Source of the DNA: Ceratorhiza oryzae-sativae
Taxonomy: Eukaryota > Basidiomycota > Agaricomycetes > Cantharellales > Ceratobasidiaceae
Assembly: GCA_030998015.1 (NCBI GenBank)
Contig: JARWMV010000232.1
Location: 2,294,001-2,358,000, forward strand
Reading direction: 5' to 3'
Length of the DNA stretch: 64,000 bases
Shown here: piece by piece, positions 1 to 11,902 of the stretch
Numbering within the stretch: position 1 is the first letter of the stretch
Layout of the letters: each line of letters opens with the position of its first letter
Translations under genes and position numbers: made by a program
The notes under the pieces: generated by a model
What the model saw: only the letters and a program-made list of their open reading frames with translations
Database searches by the model: none
Told to the model about the DNA's origin: nothing

Positions 1-2
1 CT

Positions 3-3000
3 CTTCGTCTAACATACCTGCGACATGTAGACGATCCCTATGCAAATCGCATTATTTCGTTTGACCCCCGATACAACGCCAACCCGTACATTCGCGCAGC
101 CGGGCTAGCAGACCCCGAACTCTGGCCACAATTGACTCAGACAGAGAGCCCCAAGCCTATTGAATCTGTCCTTGCCCCACCTGGATCTCCTAGCCGCAAT
201 GACATGCTCGCCAACGGTCGCGCGCGTGAAGACGATAGCGTCGCCCCAGAGGCTGGTGTTTATCCGGGCGCAAATCTGAAATACAGCGAGACCATCATGG
301 GGCCGTCTCGCACCGGGATGGCTGGGATGCGTGTATCAGGTCGTCGAATGTCTGCCAACCGTGGAACACCTTCACGCTCCACGACCGCGCTCACAGAGCC
401 ACAACAACAGCCTCCCCGATATCGTTCGGACTCGGCCCCGACCCCAGTGCCAGGTGGTGCGAACCCATTGAACTCCCATGTCTTGACAGATCTTGCGCCT
501 GTGAATGTCGCGCCAGCCATTGACGAGGAACACGCACAGCGACGCAGCTCCGGTGGTTCGACTTACCGTTCTGCGATACCTCCACCTGCTGAGCCAGCGG
601 CGAGCACTGGCAGTACTCCGACTGCTACTGTTCCAACTCGCTTAGCCTCTGACACACTGGTACCTTCACAGACTCAAAGCCAGACACCACCGGCTGCGCC
701 TATTTTCAATCTACCTATTTTCGCCCGTGCTGCCGAAATGGAAGAACGCAGGCAGCAACGCCTGATGAAACGGCTTGTCCCACGCTTTGCCCCGAACCCG
801 GTCAACCTAGCGAGTTTCGAGTCCAGTCCTACCCCTCAACCCTTGAGAAATAGCGCCAGCGCGCCCCGCCGGGCGGCAGACGCAGTCTCTCTCTCGGGTA
901 CTATCGATTCGCGGACATCCCGAGAGGAGGATGCATCCGGTACCATTGATGGAGAAGGAGACGGGACCGTGGCGCTTGACGACTCCGATGATGACGAATC
1001 GGACGATGATGGTGACGGCGACGGCGATGCAGACCCAGACGAAATGGACGCTGAAATGGCAGAAAGTGGGGATGTTGATGATTTATCTGTTTTATTTAAT
1101 CCGTGAGTCTACCTTTGTGCCCAACCGTCAATTTATTCACACTATGCTGTAGAACATTCACAACTAACACCGTGGGGGCTTCGACTGGCTCTGATGAGCA
1201 TTCATTCTTGTCCGGAAACTCAGGTTCCCTCCCGCAAGCTCACTCCCAGCCTTTTGCTCCCCCACTTCCCCGGCCTCGAAGCCGTCTCAGTCCTGTCACA
1301 GAGGTCGCTGCGTCGGAAAATGCCGCCCCTCCTGTCCGAGTCACGCCACAAAACACTCGCGTCCCGATGCCTCGACCTACTTCTATCCACTCACCTCCCG
1401 CTCCACTCACTCCCCGTGCATCCGTCGTGACACGTTCTCGCGCATACTCAAGTGCCCCAGGGTTCCGCGTTCCTTCACCGGAAGAGCCACCTATGACGTT
1501 CACCCGCCAGCCAGTGCCATTGAGGGCGCCCAACAGCACGCGTTCGGCGCTTAGTGAAGCTCTTGCCGCCCGTTCAACAGTATCGGACAACCCGTTTTCG
1601 GAATTATATGGTGCAATCTCTGGACGCGCAGAGCAGGGTGCAGTTCCATTCACACTTTGGTTTCCCCACGCGAACAAGGTCAAAAGCAAAGACCGCAGGG
1701 GTCGGGCTATCGAGAAACCCTTCTCACTTGAGGTCAAGGTTCGGAAGGACGCCACGGCGGAAGAGCTAATTGGGTTTGGGCTCTGGGCATACTGGGAGTC
1801 CGAGCAGGAACCCCGGCTGGATGAAGGGGTCCAAAACATGAGCCAGGCCGAAAGGGATGCAAGGCTGAGTTCGGCTGGTTGGAATCTGGTGATGTTTGAT
1901 GATGGCGAGGTGGACATGGACCTGAGTGGGTATATGCGGCTCGCTTGGTTAGATCAGATGCTCAAATATAGACAGCCATTGCCCGGACGCAAACAATGAT
2001 GCAACTTAAATCGTTTGAAGAACTCGCGATTGTCGAAGCCACACCTGAGCAAGGTATTATTACATTCGCCACGCGCTTTTAATATGTCCTTATCCGGTTT
2101 GATTCCAGTCCAGCAGAACCTAGCAGCCGAGGCATCAATTGCCCGTCGCCCATCTCGACTCATGGCAATAAAACCGCGTCAGGACTCCACTACAGGGGGT
2201 GGACTAGCGCCACCAGGTGTTGTTGCAGGTGCAACAGGGCCTGTAGCAATGATGTCCAGCTCAGATGTGGTTACATCTAACCTTCTAACCGGGGTCTCCA
2301 TCGGTAACACGACTAGTGCTATACCGGGCGGCCCGGCCATCTTCCTCAAGATTAAGGTCGCTGCTAAAGCTGACGTGCATTACAGCACAACTATCAACGT
2401 GTAAGTCAGAAACATCCCTAATCCCTGTTATCGGTGATTAACGCTTGATTCTCGTAGGACGGCTGACACATACATGGCAGACGTGCTGGAGCAAGTTTGT
2501 CGGAAACGCCGGCTGCAAGACTCGAAAGAGTGGGCCTTGATGACAGAGAACCCATCAATTCTCATCCCCTTAGACCGCACCGTGGCAAGCCTGAAGGGGA
2601 CTAAGGAGCTTTTGCTTGTCAAGCGATCGCTGCTTGACGGGCTAGGATTGGTCAAGCCCTCGCGGGTGCCTCGGAGCTCGGACCCGAACGGTTTGTCACT
2701 GCTTCAAAAAATCGGATAAACTATTAATTTGTGATTTTCAACAGCATCCATCTTCGAGCTGTTGGAGGACGCGAACCCTGGTCGAGGATTCAGCTCGTCC
2801 ATGGATGACTACCGAAAGGCATACAAGGTTCGTGTTCCCCACATTACGCGGGGAAATTGGAACACCGAAACCTCTGAGTTAGAAATATACCGTGCACCGG
2901 AAGATCCCAATGCTGGTAGGCAGGCATGAACGTATTATAGCTATCGATGGCGATTACATTCACGTAAGTTATGGGTTCGTCACAAAACAGTGTGCTAACC

Positions 3001-3360
3001 GCATGAAATCTGTTAAGATTATGCCGTCAAGCAATCGAGCTTTCTTGGACACAATGAAGACCAGCTCTTACCATATTAAAACGGTCATTGGATGCAAGAA
3101 GACCAAGAAAGCACCCACGAGTATTAAGCTCGTTGTTCGTCGAGATGGTGGAAGCAAGCGCTATGATTTTGAGGCCGAGGATGAGAAGCAGGCTGGTGAG
3201 TTTGATGCGAAGCCTCTGCTGCGTTTTCTTAGTTTATTGCCACGCAACAGGCGAGATTGTTGAAACGATCAAGAGCCTCCAAAAGCAGTACACACTTGAT
3301 CGCACAGGGACCTTGGGGAAGTCCAAAACGGTCAAACGGCCGAAGATTCCCACGCGCTAA
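3..3360 (+). CDS. AVO1: TORC2 subunit SIN1/AVO1, 5' end outside window
   Basis: SIN1/AVO1 recruits substrates such as AGC kinases to TOR complex 2 at the plasma membrane. The reading frame is already open at base 3, so the start lies upstream. Nine exons are joined by introns at 1103-1152, 1926-1975, 2054-2108, 2401-2457, 2691-2744, 2828-2882, 2964-3017 and 3196-3250 (50-57 nt). The sum is 976 codons including the stop. A long Ser/Pro-rich region with an acidic Asp run (about 960-1080) precedes the CRIM domain (about 1640-2050, starting PFTLWFPHANK). A Ras-binding-like ubiquitin fold (about 2345-2690) and a C-terminal PH domain (about 2880-3300) follow. No frame breaks were seen. Family assignment is strong because CRIM, RBD-like and PH domains occur in the right order. 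Confidence 0.9.
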
Positions 3361-3753
3361 GGTATGTAAGGGCAGATGTGCTTATATTGTTTATTGCGGT
3401 CTGCTTGCTGGGACGTGTACGGACTTAAGCGCGAAGAATGACGACATGTTCATTATGAAAGCATGTTGACGGGCCGGAAGGAAAGCCCGAAAGAAACCGC
3501 CAGTAGCGCGGCAGAGCGCTCTAGGCCTGTGATGCTGGGCGGGTTATTGGGGCTCTGCCGGTCCACACAGATTCAACAGACCGACGTCATTTGGCAATGA
3601 CGTGATTTTTGGGGTGTGTTCCAAGGTTGCGTGTTGTCCAGTAAATCTTCCCCCCCGCCCCCATATCGACCAGATCGCATACAATAAGCTTGCTTACTGC
3701 AACGCCCCTTTCCGTGACATTCCTTGCGATCTCCTACTCATCTGAGCAGGGAA
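3361..3753. other. Gene-free spacer SIN1 to OGT
   Basis: This 393 bp spacer sits between two genes on the same strand. It must hold the 3' end of SIN1 and the promoter of the next gene. A C-rich run near 3649-3662 is the only conspicuous feature. I saw no conserved coding segment or structural RNA. Confidence 0.6.
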
Positions 3754-6700
3754 ATGTCCCGGGTTCCGTCACGCCAGGTGCCCGCCTCGCCGGGCGCCCT
3801 GTCTCCCGATGTACGCATGCCAGGCTCGCCATCAAGATATTTGCCAGTGACCACCACCCCCACCGCACAACTGTTGCCGACACTCGCTTCTCCCATCCGT
3901 ATGCAGCCAGATGATGAGCTATCGCACGCCCCTTCGTCGTCCTCAGCAGCAACTTCCTCTGCGGTGTCTGAGTCGTCGATAGCATCGGTTAGAACATCAT
4001 CCACTAGCCATACGCATCTTTCCAGCTTTTCATCGGTAGGGAAGCCTTCTCCGCAGGTTGATTCCCGAGTAAACTCGGAACCTGGAGACAGCAGGCCCGG
4101 TCCGCTGCCAGTTCAAGCCACTTCACTTTCAGCCAACAATCTCAGGCAGCCGTATCCAGATCAAGAGCCAAGACAACCAACTGCAGGAACGGGGAACGGA
4201 TTTGTAGCTCGCCGACAAACACTCCCAAGCGAGACTGCTATTGCGTTTGCTAAGCCCCGGCCGTTTCAACTTTCACAGCCCCCAAGGGGGCACCGCAACC
4301 CTCAGCGTGGTCCCGCGAGCCGAGCAGTGTGGGGGCGCGAAGGGCTTCCGACGCGTCCATCTGACGCCCGTAGCGCCAGTTCTCTCATCACGACGCCAAG
4401 CGTGTCACATAGCTCTCACCACAGCTCATTGCGAACAACTTCATACTCCATCCAACCACCGTCAACTCCAGAGCACGGCTACTCCATACAACGCTCGGTT
4501 CCTGCAATACCTCTTGCTCCTCCACAGGGTTTGGGTCCTCAGTCATTTGTAGGTGCTCTCGCTCCTGCTTCTGGTGTTCAAGAGCTACTGTATCCCAATC
4601 TAAACCCAGCAGCTCCAAGCATCATAAATCCATTAGCTTCGTCACTTGCTCGAGACGCATTGCTTACCTACGCCCACAACTTGTACGACAATCCGGCACC
4701 TGGCTCTAAGCCACCATTAGGATTGTCTTCCCGACCTATTTCGGCTCTTCCACCACCCCAGCCTACAAATATGAATCCTGTCCAAACGTACACTGCTGAA
4801 TTATTACCTCTTCTCTTATCCCTGCGGACATTACACCCAACACACGTTCCTACCGCCTTGTTATTATCTTGCGTCCAATATGCTATTCAGGACTACGAGG
4901 GAAGCCTCCGTACCAGTCACGAAATCTTGAATATGGATCCATATTTTGTAAGCAGCTGATCCAGGATATCCCGCCACAATGAGTTCACGCATACATCCAC
5001 TTACCAGGTCGAAGCAATGTCAAACATCGCTACCACACTCCGAGCAATGGGCGATCTTCGCAACGCCAAGCAATGGTGGGCACGTGCAATCGAACTCCGG
5101 CCGTCGTATTGGGATGCTATTGTACGCATATAGTCTATCCGCTTCTAGGAAATGTTGACCGGACATAATCAGGATAACCTCACCGGTACACTATGCAACG
5201 TACCCCAGCCCATTGACACAAATGCCCCACCAGGCGGCGACCAGCTTCATTTCCGCCAAGCTCTATCCGTGTGCGAATCTGCATTGCAAAGGCTTATCCC
5301 AGGCCCAAATGTTCTCAGTAGCTTATCCACAGGGTTGGTCGGCATCGGAGAATTGCATCGGTTACAAAATCTGCTCTACACAGCCGGCAATCTGAAGTAC
5401 TTGCTGGCAGTCACCGGTCAAGAAGGGCTGGATGTCGATAAGGAATTTGCCGGGATTCAAGAACAATTTTATGCAGTCGAGCTGGTGTTGAACCGACGCC
5501 AACGCACTGAACCAAGGCCTGAAGACGTCTACTTGACGACTTATGACCTCCTGCTGGGTTTACTCGTGTCCGCACTCCATGTCACTGGTAACCTGAGCCA
5601 CATTCCCGCACTTGAGCCCGATTCGAACACCGATCTCCTAACCCAGATACACCATTCTCAGGCCACGGTAATCCAGGCGCTCTCAAGAAATAATGTGCTT
5701 CCTCTAGTTCTCGTCAAACCGGAGAACATATTCTCCATGATGTTCCGGATTTTTTCATCAACAAAAGGCCTGTTCCCTGGTATCGTCCAAGAAGGGGGCA
5801 ACTTGGATTTGAATGCTATCCCTTCAACACTTCCACATGGGTCCATAAGCGCCAGCAGGATGACGGCTACCATTGTGCTTACGCTGGCAAGGCACTTCCA
5901 GGAAGCAGCAACGCGAGGGAGCTTTATTCCAAACGTGGCCTCCACAGGCATGATCGATGGTCCCGGAATTCGGGCGTCGTTGTCGGCAGCCTTGTTGTTG
6001 TACTATTGTGGTCTGGCTCTTTATCCCTCGGCTTCAGTGTGCAACAACCTTGGGATATTACTTTCTACATTGGCCGGCACGCGAATCACCTGCCTTGTTG
6101 AACCGCCAAGCAGCCATGACATTGCCGAAGCTGAGGTCGAGTTATTGACTGGCCCAGGTCTAGCGCGGGCATACTACATCCAAGGACTGAACCTGGACCC
6201 AAATCACCCGCACTTATTGACAAATATGGGATCCCTACTGAAAGATGAGGGCAATCTGGAAGAGGCCATTAAGTGAGTACCGTGGTTGGTGGTGTGGATA
6301 TTGGGCCACGAATGCACACAAGCCCAAGGGATCGCATACCCTTCCATCCTTCAATAATTTCTCGACTGTCCACCACGACGCAAGACTCTGTTTGATAGTT
6401 CGCATGTCCTGATCACGAATTTTTAGGATGTATACACGTGCGCTAACGGCCAAACCGGATTTTGATATTGCACTGGTCAGTACAGGCCCATTGGAGAGGC
6501 CGTAGTGCTACTCACATCTAGATCCCATGGTGCTCAGGCAAACATGGCAAACGCAACTAAAGATGCTGGACACTTAAACGAGGCCCTCGAGTACTATAAG
6601 CGCGCTGTGCTCGCTAACCCTTCCTTCCCGGAGTCAATCATTGGCCTCGTAAACGTACTTGGATCAGTGTGCGACTGGCAAGGGCGTGGCGGGCTTATGT

Positions 6701-9416
6701 CAGACCTGTACTTGGATCACCTGGGCGCTATCATCGCACGCCCAGATGCTGATCCCGATCCACGGGTACCAGGGTTCTTAGACAAGCTTATAGAAATATG
6801 TGACTCTCAAATCGTCGCTGGCTATTGGGCTAATGCAGGCATAATCGCTGCAGATCGTACGCTGGACGAATGGATGGCCATAATTGAGTCATGTGTTGGG
6901 CCTCTGAGCAAAACCAGGAGAGAACGTTGGGCCAAGTGCATGTCGAGATTCTACCAACAGTTTAACCGGGCTGAGAAACGCATTTATGAAGCTGGATCGG
7001 TTGTGCGACTAGTGGAGATGCTCTCGAGGGTTTTACAGCGCCGTTGGTATGTGGATATGTATGGGATAGCAGAAAGGCGATCAAAGGGCAAGTCGCGCGA
7101 GGTGGACGTGTCTAGATACAATCGGCCACGACTTCCGGACCGCGATGGTCGCGCCTCTTGCTCTGTCTATCCTTCCATTTCACACGGTGTGTGCCTTCGT
7201 CACGTGCCATGACAAACAGCTCACAATAAAACAGTTTACTCTTCCCTTGTCGACACGCAGAATCCGCATAATATCCTATCGTAACGCAATACGTACGTCT
7301 TACCTTGCATTGAGCCAAGACTGGATTCCAGAGCATGTGTACGAACCCCCCACCCCCCGAAACCACTAGGATGAAGATCGGATATGTGTCAAGCGACTTC
7401 AAGTAAGTAACCAGCTTGCTTTAACCCTTTGGCGAAACTAATAGCACGACCAGCAATCATCCGCTGGGGCACCTTATGCAATCTGTATTCAGATTTCACA
7501 ATAGGGATAATTTCGAGATATTCTGCTACGCAACAACAGTTTCGGATGGGTCAACATACCGCGCCAAGATCGAGTTGGAAGCCCATCACTTTGTAGATGT
7601 GTCTTCATGGTCGACCCAAGCAATAGTCGAGCGTATTATACGCGATGGAGTACATATATGTGAGCTTCACATCTTTTTCTTTGGCTGTATATGCGCTACA
7701 TCCTCCTTCCTATAGTGGTAAACCTAAATGGTTACACAAAAGGTGCTCGCAACGACATCTTTGCAGTGCGACCAGCCCCAGCCATCATCTCGCTAATGGG
7801 ATTTGCCGGCAGCTTGGCTTCGGGTGCGCTTATTGAATGGCTAGATACAATGCCATAATCTAACACCTGTCCACAGGGTGGTCCGATTATATAGTAACTG
7901 ATCTATGGCATGCAGCCCCAGGTCCAGTGCTCTTGAGATGTGGAGACACCGCTTGAAAAAAGAGGAAACATCGCGCACGCAAGACGGCTTTACTCATATA
8001 GAGCTTGAGTGTGACTTTGACGTAGACCCAGATCCCGAGTCTACCTCCGAGCAATGGATGTTGTGCGTCACCGGCTCTATCTTGGTTGGCACAATACTAA
8101 ATATACTTCATAGCTCCGAAAAGTTCATGTAAGTGGCTATACATAGTTGTAACCCCCCAGCTCAGTATAATATGCATGCTGTAGCCTCATGCCAGTAAGT
8201 CAAGTCGAACTAGGGCGCTGTATGTCGAATTTACCTTCCATGAAGCATACATGCTTCGTTACAGATCATAAGCAGTCATTCCGTGAAGACGACCGGTTGA
8301 ATGAGATCGCTCTGCGAGGGCGCGAGGCAACGCCGGATCTTTTGTGGAAGCTGGAAGAGATTCGGCGGCACCAGTTACGCAAATCAATATTTCCGGATGT
8401 AGCTGAGTACGTTGCCTACTTTTCACTCTGGGGTTTGGGCTGTGATTCGAACTACACAGTGATTGGGTTATATATGCGAATTTCAACCAGGCACGTATCC
8501 AATCTCTGTTGTAGCTATCTCGCTCGTGAACTCATCTACCACTCTATAGCTCTACAAAGTCTGTATCAATATTATTTCGTCTGTCCAGTTGTTATTGATG
8601 TCTCTATATTCTGGTGCAGGTAGACCCGGTAAAGGATTTTTCTTGTATTCTACACAGCATCTTGTTCACCGCAGTTTTACATAGGTGGTATTCGATGCAT
8701 GGTTGCGTATCCTCGCTCGCGTGCCACGAAGCATTCTTTGGCTTTTGCGTTTTCCAGCGGTAGCCGAAACAAACATCCTTCGCTGCGCTCAACAGTGGGC
8801 AGGACCAGAAATTGCATCTCGGATCCGATTCACCGATGTAGCATCCAAAGAAAAACACATTCAAAGGTGTCGTGTTGCAGACGTATTCCTCGATACTCTC
8901 GAATGCAACGCGCATACGGTCGCTACAGAGTATGTTGTTCATCCTTATATTTTGTGTTCAGTCTAACGTCAAAGTACCATATTCTCAGCGTTCTGTGGGG
9001 AGGGACGCCAATCGTGACATGGCCGAGATATGAGCATAAAATGTGCTCCAGGATCGCTGCAAGCATTGCCAACGCTACAGGGTATGGGCGCAAATGATTG
9101 TGTCAAGTTTGAGCGATTACGAGAATCGGGCTGTCGACTTGGCAAAAAGTGTCTCGTTTATCGCCGCCTCGGACGACCGAGGAGGATGGTATAAGCAAAC
9201 TCGCGGTGCCCTCGCAGACCTACGAAGAAATCTATACCTGAATCGAGACATATGCCACTTTTCGATACCGCTAGGTGGACGCGCAATTTGGAAAGTGCAT
9301 ATACCGAAGTTTGGCGCAGGTGGGAGGCCGGAACCGAGTTTGAGGATTCCGAAGAATGGTGTGCGTGCGAGGGCGAGGAAAAACAAACAGCTTGCATTTA
9401 TGTGAGGGAAGAGTAA
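3754..9416 (+). CDS. OGT: Protein O-GlcNAc transferase (GT41), frame broken five times
   Basis: GT41 enzymes transfer GlcNAc from UDP-GlcNAc to Ser/Thr of nuclear and cytosolic proteins. A 400-residue Ser/Pro-rich N-terminus leads into TPRs (about 5008-6600) and the split catalytic domain. Recognisable blocks are KIGYVSSDF plus NNHPL (7371-7470), [14 protein letters not shown] (7716-7765), VTDHKQSFR (about 8260), [10 protein letters not shown] (about 8730) and [12 protein letters not shown] (about 8990). About 17 exons are needed, including micro-exons at 8114-8128, 8185-8194, 8550-8558 and 8620-8628, and a GC-AG intron at 8491-8549. The conserved protein changes frame near 7135 (+1 base), 7346-7358 (+1, in a C run), 7903, 9087 and 9251 (one base short each). 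Correcting these gives 1,569 codons including the stop, ending at 9416. The C-terminus resumes as [14 protein letters not shown] in the corrected frame. It is either an intact gene with sequence errors or a young pseudogene. Start chosen as the first ATG of the N-terminal frame. Confidence 0.85.
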
Positions 9417-9530
9417 CCTTAAGACCTTTAGACATCATTTCCGCACTTGGGTTTAGGTCAGTTAACTACATTTTTATGAAAATGTGTATCAACTAGTATT
9501 TTGGGGACATACACACATGTGAACGCTGCT

Positions 9531-10388
9531 TCACGTTTGATACCCTCCAGGAACTGGTGCTGGCGGCGCCTGGGGCTGCTGAATGGGCTGATGGTGGTGT
9601 GAAGTTGGGTTCGTGTGTGGCGGAGGCTGCGGCGCAGCAGTTTCGAGATCGTCGCCAACACTCTCATATCCTCCATGTCTGTACCCGCCAGGCATAGACC
9701 ATACTGTGATAGTGTTGAACGACTCGGATAGGACATGGTGCTTAGTTAAACGCACCAGTTTGGCTTTGGAATCCTACACCCCCGAATGAGGACGCGAGTT
9801 GGTCTCCACGAGCCTTCAGCGTCTGCAACATGATCAGGAGCGTGGGAATCTATTGCTCGATGGTGAGGTGCGCGAAACCACTAGGTTGTTCCGTTTAAAC
9901 CGCATACCTTTGCAATTGTCAAGATGATGGTCAAGAACTTGATAAACCTAAATAAGGATATGAAATTGGTGCATACAATGCTCATCTCATTAAGAACGTA
10001 CCCGTTTTGTTCATGCCTCCACATGTAGATTATGTCGAAAAATATACTGACGCCCATCATTCCTGAGTACTAATGAGATAAAACCTTGCATTAATCTCCA
10101 TCGGTCTTGCAGTTAGCTTATTACCCACCAGCCTCAAAGGCTCATTAGATTCGGTTTTGTCTAGTGCGTACAATCCGAAAAGATTGACAGGAAGATTGTA
10201 TCCGGGGGACTCGAATGGACTTATAACAAAGCTCAGTGTCTGCGTTCAGATCTGTCAGAAATGTTGCCATCACGACTGTGCACTTCCACGACGCCCAAGC
10301 ACTTGGTTGATGATATACAAAAGGAGTAGAGACCTACCGTCAAGGCGAATACCAAGCTGTTTGGATCTAATTGTTGCAGAGACGCCAT
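9531..10388 (-). CDS. Small multi-pass membrane protein, AGTRAP-like
   Basis: Six exons (10388-10338, 10239-10129, 10069-10002, 9947-9908, 9822-9756, 9703-9531) give an uninterrupted 169-residue protein. It has several hydrophobic segments (around LVFALTTLSFVI, the VNLFGLYAL segment, GMMGVSIFFDIIYMW and FIKFLTIILTIAK), then a short basic stretch and a Pro/Gln/His-rich cytosolic-looking tail. The order of segments and the pattern S-x-F/M-x-G-x(3)-x-I-F-x-DI resemble the angiotensin-receptor-associated protein family (AGTRAP) as I remember it; the match is moderate. The start is the first ATG in frame; an upstream in-frame stretch has no ATG. It converges with OGT, with only 114 bp between stops. 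Confidence 0.5.
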
Positions 10389-10742
10389 TTCGTTAAGTAA
10401 GTCTACGTTTGGATTTTGGATGGTTGGAGAGGACAAGCCCGGAGTGTGAACTCGGATGAAGCGCCTGGGCGCACGTGCGTCTTCTCACGAGGATTCCATG
10501 GTGTCATGCGTGATTCATCAGCTTTAGCTGTCTTTTTCATCACAAGTGGAGGACCTCGTTCGATCCAGAGGATTCCAGTTTACTAAAACAAATCGCCATC
10601 GGTTCCGGTAAAGGATAGCCGGAGCTGGGTGGTATCGATTTGTTTGCGCCTGCACCTTCGCCTATAAAGGCCACCATGACGTCTGAACCATAGTCGCCAT
10701 CCGAAACCCGAACCACCACTGCCATCAGTTTTCTCCCATCGC
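10389..10742. promoter_or_regulatory. Shared upstream region, AGTRAP-like / DJ-1
   Basis: The two flanking genes point away from each other, so this 354 bp must contain both promoters. The stretch ctataaag at about 10661 followed by ccaccATG at 10676 looks like a start context, but that ATG runs into a stop after five codons unless a weak 48 nt intron (10681-10728) is removed. I therefore place the DJ-1 start at 10743. Confidence 0.45.
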
Positions 10743-11678
10743 ATGCCTTCCGCATCCTTTTTGTTTTCACCTCTGCCAACAAAACACTTTCTGGAGCTCA
10801 AACCGGTGGTATCTCCCTGAAGCTGCTCATCCTTACTGTCCTTAGCGGGTAAGCGCATATACTGTGGCCTGACACCATCTCTAGAAACCAACTCTCTCCT
10901 TTCAGAAAACACACCATCGATTTTGCCTCGCCCAATGGCCCGAATCCTGAGATCGATCAGTCCTCTGTTGAGGCTTTCAAGAAGGATGAAGAGAGCGTGA
11001 AATTTTTGGAAGATCCCGAAGTGAAACAGAAGTTGGCGAGCGCAAAGAAGCTTTCCGAAGTTGACGTCAATGACTATGACGCCATATTCTACGTTGGAGG
11101 GTAAGCTACATGTGCATTTCGTGTCACCAGTTCCGCCTAACATGGCTCTAGACATGGCCCCATGATCGATCTTGCAGTTGATCCGGTTAACATCAAGTTG
11201 GCTACGGCTGTGAGTTCTATTGTAGTTGGGTGTAAAAAATCGATTCTCATTGTCATTTAGTTCTACAACTCGGGTAAACTTACCACTGCCGTTTGCCACG
11301 GACCTGGGTGAGCAAACTAATGAAACTTTCTTCAAATAACTAATTAAACTGGTTCAGTGCGCTCGTGGTGTCAAAGACGAGTCAGGAAAGAGCATCTTCA
11401 GCGGTCGCAACGCTACAGGTTTCTCCGACGCCGAGGAAGAGCAGGTTGGTAAAGTCCAGGAGGTTCCTTTCTTACTTGAGACTCGCATCAAGGAGCTCGG
11501 AGGAAACTACACCAAGGCTAGTGAAGCCTGGGGGTAAGTACTGGACGACCCCCTCTTTAACGTCAAGTCTGACGTCCACCTGTAGCCCAAGGTCGTCGTT
11601 GATGGTCACCTCATCACTGGACAGAATCCCGCCAGCGCCAAGGGCGTCGGGGAGGCTATTCTTAAGGCTCTCAACTAA
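10743..11678 (+). CDS. DJ-1/PfpI family protein (Hsp31-like), frame broken
   Basis: This family includes Hsp31-type glutathione-independent glyoxalases that detoxify methylglyoxal. Six exons with introns 10849-10905, 11101-11151, 11210-11260, 11308-11357 and 11534-11585 rebuild the fold. Blocks seen are ILFVFTSANKTLSGAQTG, WYLPEAAHPY, DYDAIFYVGGHGPMIDL and the nucleophile elbow TAVCHGPGAL with its Cys; the acidic partner lies in WYLPEAAHP. Conserved segments lie in different frames near 10752, 10806, 10836, 11370 and 11586, each off by one base. With these corrected the length is 226 codons including the stop, normal for the family. Between 10806 and 10836 two opposite shifts cancel, so the uncorrected frame stays open but replaces the WYLPEAAHPY motif. 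Most likely sequence errors; an alternative start is ATG at 10676. Confidence 0.8.
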
Positions 11679-11902
11679 AAAAAACCTAATTCGAGATATT
11701 CAATATGATTTTACTGAAACCATAATGTCTACTTGAACTATAAATCAAATCAAATTCAAATCCTTAAGATACTATCAGTGACCAAACCGATACAAGCAAA
11801 TATGACGGAGATCCAGGGTTCAAGAAATTATCCAGGCGTACGACTTGCCACCACTGGCACTTCCTTAAACGCGTTCCTCCTATCGCCTTTTGCACTATCC
11901 TA

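Noticed and set aside
1240..1917. Long open frame on the minus strand opposite SIN1
   Set aside because: It is a shadow of a Ser/Pro/Arg-rich coding exon, with no domain and no independent splice pattern.
7059..7115. An intron ending at 7115 (tctag) to repair the OGT frame before RYNRPRLP
   Set aside because: The lengths from all nearby GT donors do not give the required frame, and the break lies inside the contiguous block RPRLP-T...LPFHT.
9059..9112. A 26-nt intron near 9082-9107 in OGT to repair the frame
   Set aside because: It would delete the conserved YGAQMIVSS segment; a missing base near 9087 keeps it and fits the family better.
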